A stretch of 64,000 bases of DNA from positions 26,388-90,387 of the forward strand of contig NZ_JBLKNW010000011.1 of assembly GCF_051414035.1 (NCBI RefSeq), written 5' to 3'. Each line of letters begins with the position of its first letter. Within the stretch, counting starts at the first letter, position 1. The notes under the pieces are model-generated. The model saw only the letters and a program-made list of their open reading frames with translations, did not search any database and was not told where the DNA came from. Source of the DNA: Halosimplex amylolyticum. Lineage in GTDB: Archaea; Halobacteriota; Halobacteria; Halobacteriales; Haloarculaceae. This document shows, in pieces, positions 63,468 through 64,000 of this stretch. A program made the translations under genes and the position numbers.

Positions 63468-64000
63468 GGGGGCAGGTACCGTCTTCCACTACAAATAGAT
63501 GTCGACGGCTAGTACACGCGCCCGTCCACCAATACCGAACGATAGAGTCGCTCTCGGCGCAGAATCTCCCCTCCGACACCGAGTACTACAAGTGCGTTTT
63601 TTCATACAGAACAGCGAGTCGACGCGAATTGTGAACCAGCGGGAGGCGGTCCTGCTCACTCCGTTCACTGCGCGGGCCACGACTGACACGGCTCGAATCC
63701 GCTCGAGATACGACTTGCTAATCGTCAATTGGTCGCAGCAAAACAGTGGGCCAACGCGGATTTGAACCGGAGGAAGACATTCCTGCTCGCTCACTGCGTT
63801 CGCTTCGCGGGCTGTGACTTCCAGGGTTCAAATCCGCTCGGGACACGCTTCGCTCTTCCTGTCCGTTCCTCACAGAAGTGATGGGCCAACGCGGGAATGC
63901 CGACCCAACGTAACGCTGCGACTCTGACCGAACCAACTGCGGGCTGTCGATTTTCATAGATCCTCCGGGATGAAGTCTCGGCGGCGGCGCATTCGCTGAC
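63468..64000. other. Right-end intergenic region with a second tRNA-3'-end-like element (element B)
   Basis: No convincing gene lies in these 533 bp. The left part holds the lipoprotein promoter and an AT-richer stretch around 63590-63625. TGGGCCAACGCGG at 63747-63759 recurs at 63882-63894 (135 bp apart). Inside, GCGGATTTGAACC at 63756-63768 and GGTTCAAATCCGC at 63825-63837 form a perfect 13-bp inverted repeat with T-arm-like sequence, flanked by GGAAGAC at 63772-63778 and ACTTCCAG at 63817-63824. A tRNA could not be folded here. The sequence after 63895 has no identifiable feature. Confidence 0.5.

Noticed and set aside
63882..63957. Possible tRNA at the right end
   Set aside because: TGGGCCAACGCGG resembles a tRNA 3' end, but the following sequence lacks a T loop (no TTC) and no cloverleaf could be drawn.

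Overview
The window reads as chromosomal DNA of a halophilic archaeon (class Halobacteria). The evidence is high GC, Asp/Glu-rich proteins, CetZ tubulin-like, bacterioopsin-activator-type HTH and HVO_0758-type zinc-finger families, archaeal TATA boxes about 25-30 bp before start codons, and a tRNA-Val(GAC) gene without an encoded CCA. The genus cannot be fixed from sequence alone; a member of the Haloarcula/Halosimplex branch is plausible. Gene density is high and many adjacent genes overlap by ATGA or GTGA. In long antisense frames the GC-rich DNA produces many Arg-rich open frames, which I treat as shadows.

Layout. 1-9.9 kb: the N-terminal part of a giant secreted beta-helix/Ig-like protein that runs off the left edge, a 30-bp tandem repeat, a SelW-like protein, a bactofilin-like membrane protein, an ABC-2 type exporter, and a zinc-knuckle RecA/KaiC-like protein. 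10-24.5 kb: cobalamin-dependent mutase small subunit with MeaB, an alpha/beta hydrolase, a 5'-truncated rhamnogalacturonan lyase remnant, thiolase with its OB-fold partner, a TIM-barrel glycoside hydrolase, aldo/keto reductases, a GT81-like glycosyltransferase, a membrane DHH phosphodiesterase, and an SDR protein. 24.5-34.6 kb: an eight-gene operon encoding a type IV pilus/Tad-like machine (ATPase, double GspF membrane platform, four single-anchor exported proteins, a coiled-coil protein), divergent from cetZ. 36-46.3 kb: acyl-CoA dehydrogenase, then a proline-catabolism cluster (aldehyde dehydrogenase, HTH regulator, proline dehydrogenase) followed by a LivKHMGF amino-acid ABC importer. 46.3-64 kb: EamA transporter, erythromycin-esterase-like enzyme, regulators, 3-hydroxyacyl-CoA dehydrogenase, class I aldolase with fructose-1,6-bisphosphatase, a large exported protein, acyl-CoA carboxylase beta subunit, small zinc-finger proteins, nucleoside hydrolase, tRNA-Val, and a Gly-rich lipoprotein.

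Together the genes suggest growth on amino acids, acyl-CoAs and plant-type sugars: proline oxidation, acyl-CoA beta-oxidation, the propionyl/methylmalonyl-CoA route, and gluconeogenesis through aldolase and FBPase. Three observations stand out. (1) A shared motif, CCCGACCATGG, forms a perfect palindrome upstream of the HTH gene and recurs upstream of the aldehyde dehydrogenase, the Liv operon and (as a half site) proline dehydrogenase, which suggests one regulon. (2) The compact pilus/Tad-like operon has poorly understood exported subunits and sits back to back with cetZ. (3) Two tRNA-3'-end-derived elements of nearly identical architecture (direct repeats 133 and 135 bp apart around an inverted T-arm repeat) lie within 1.8 kb of each other next to tRNA-Val.
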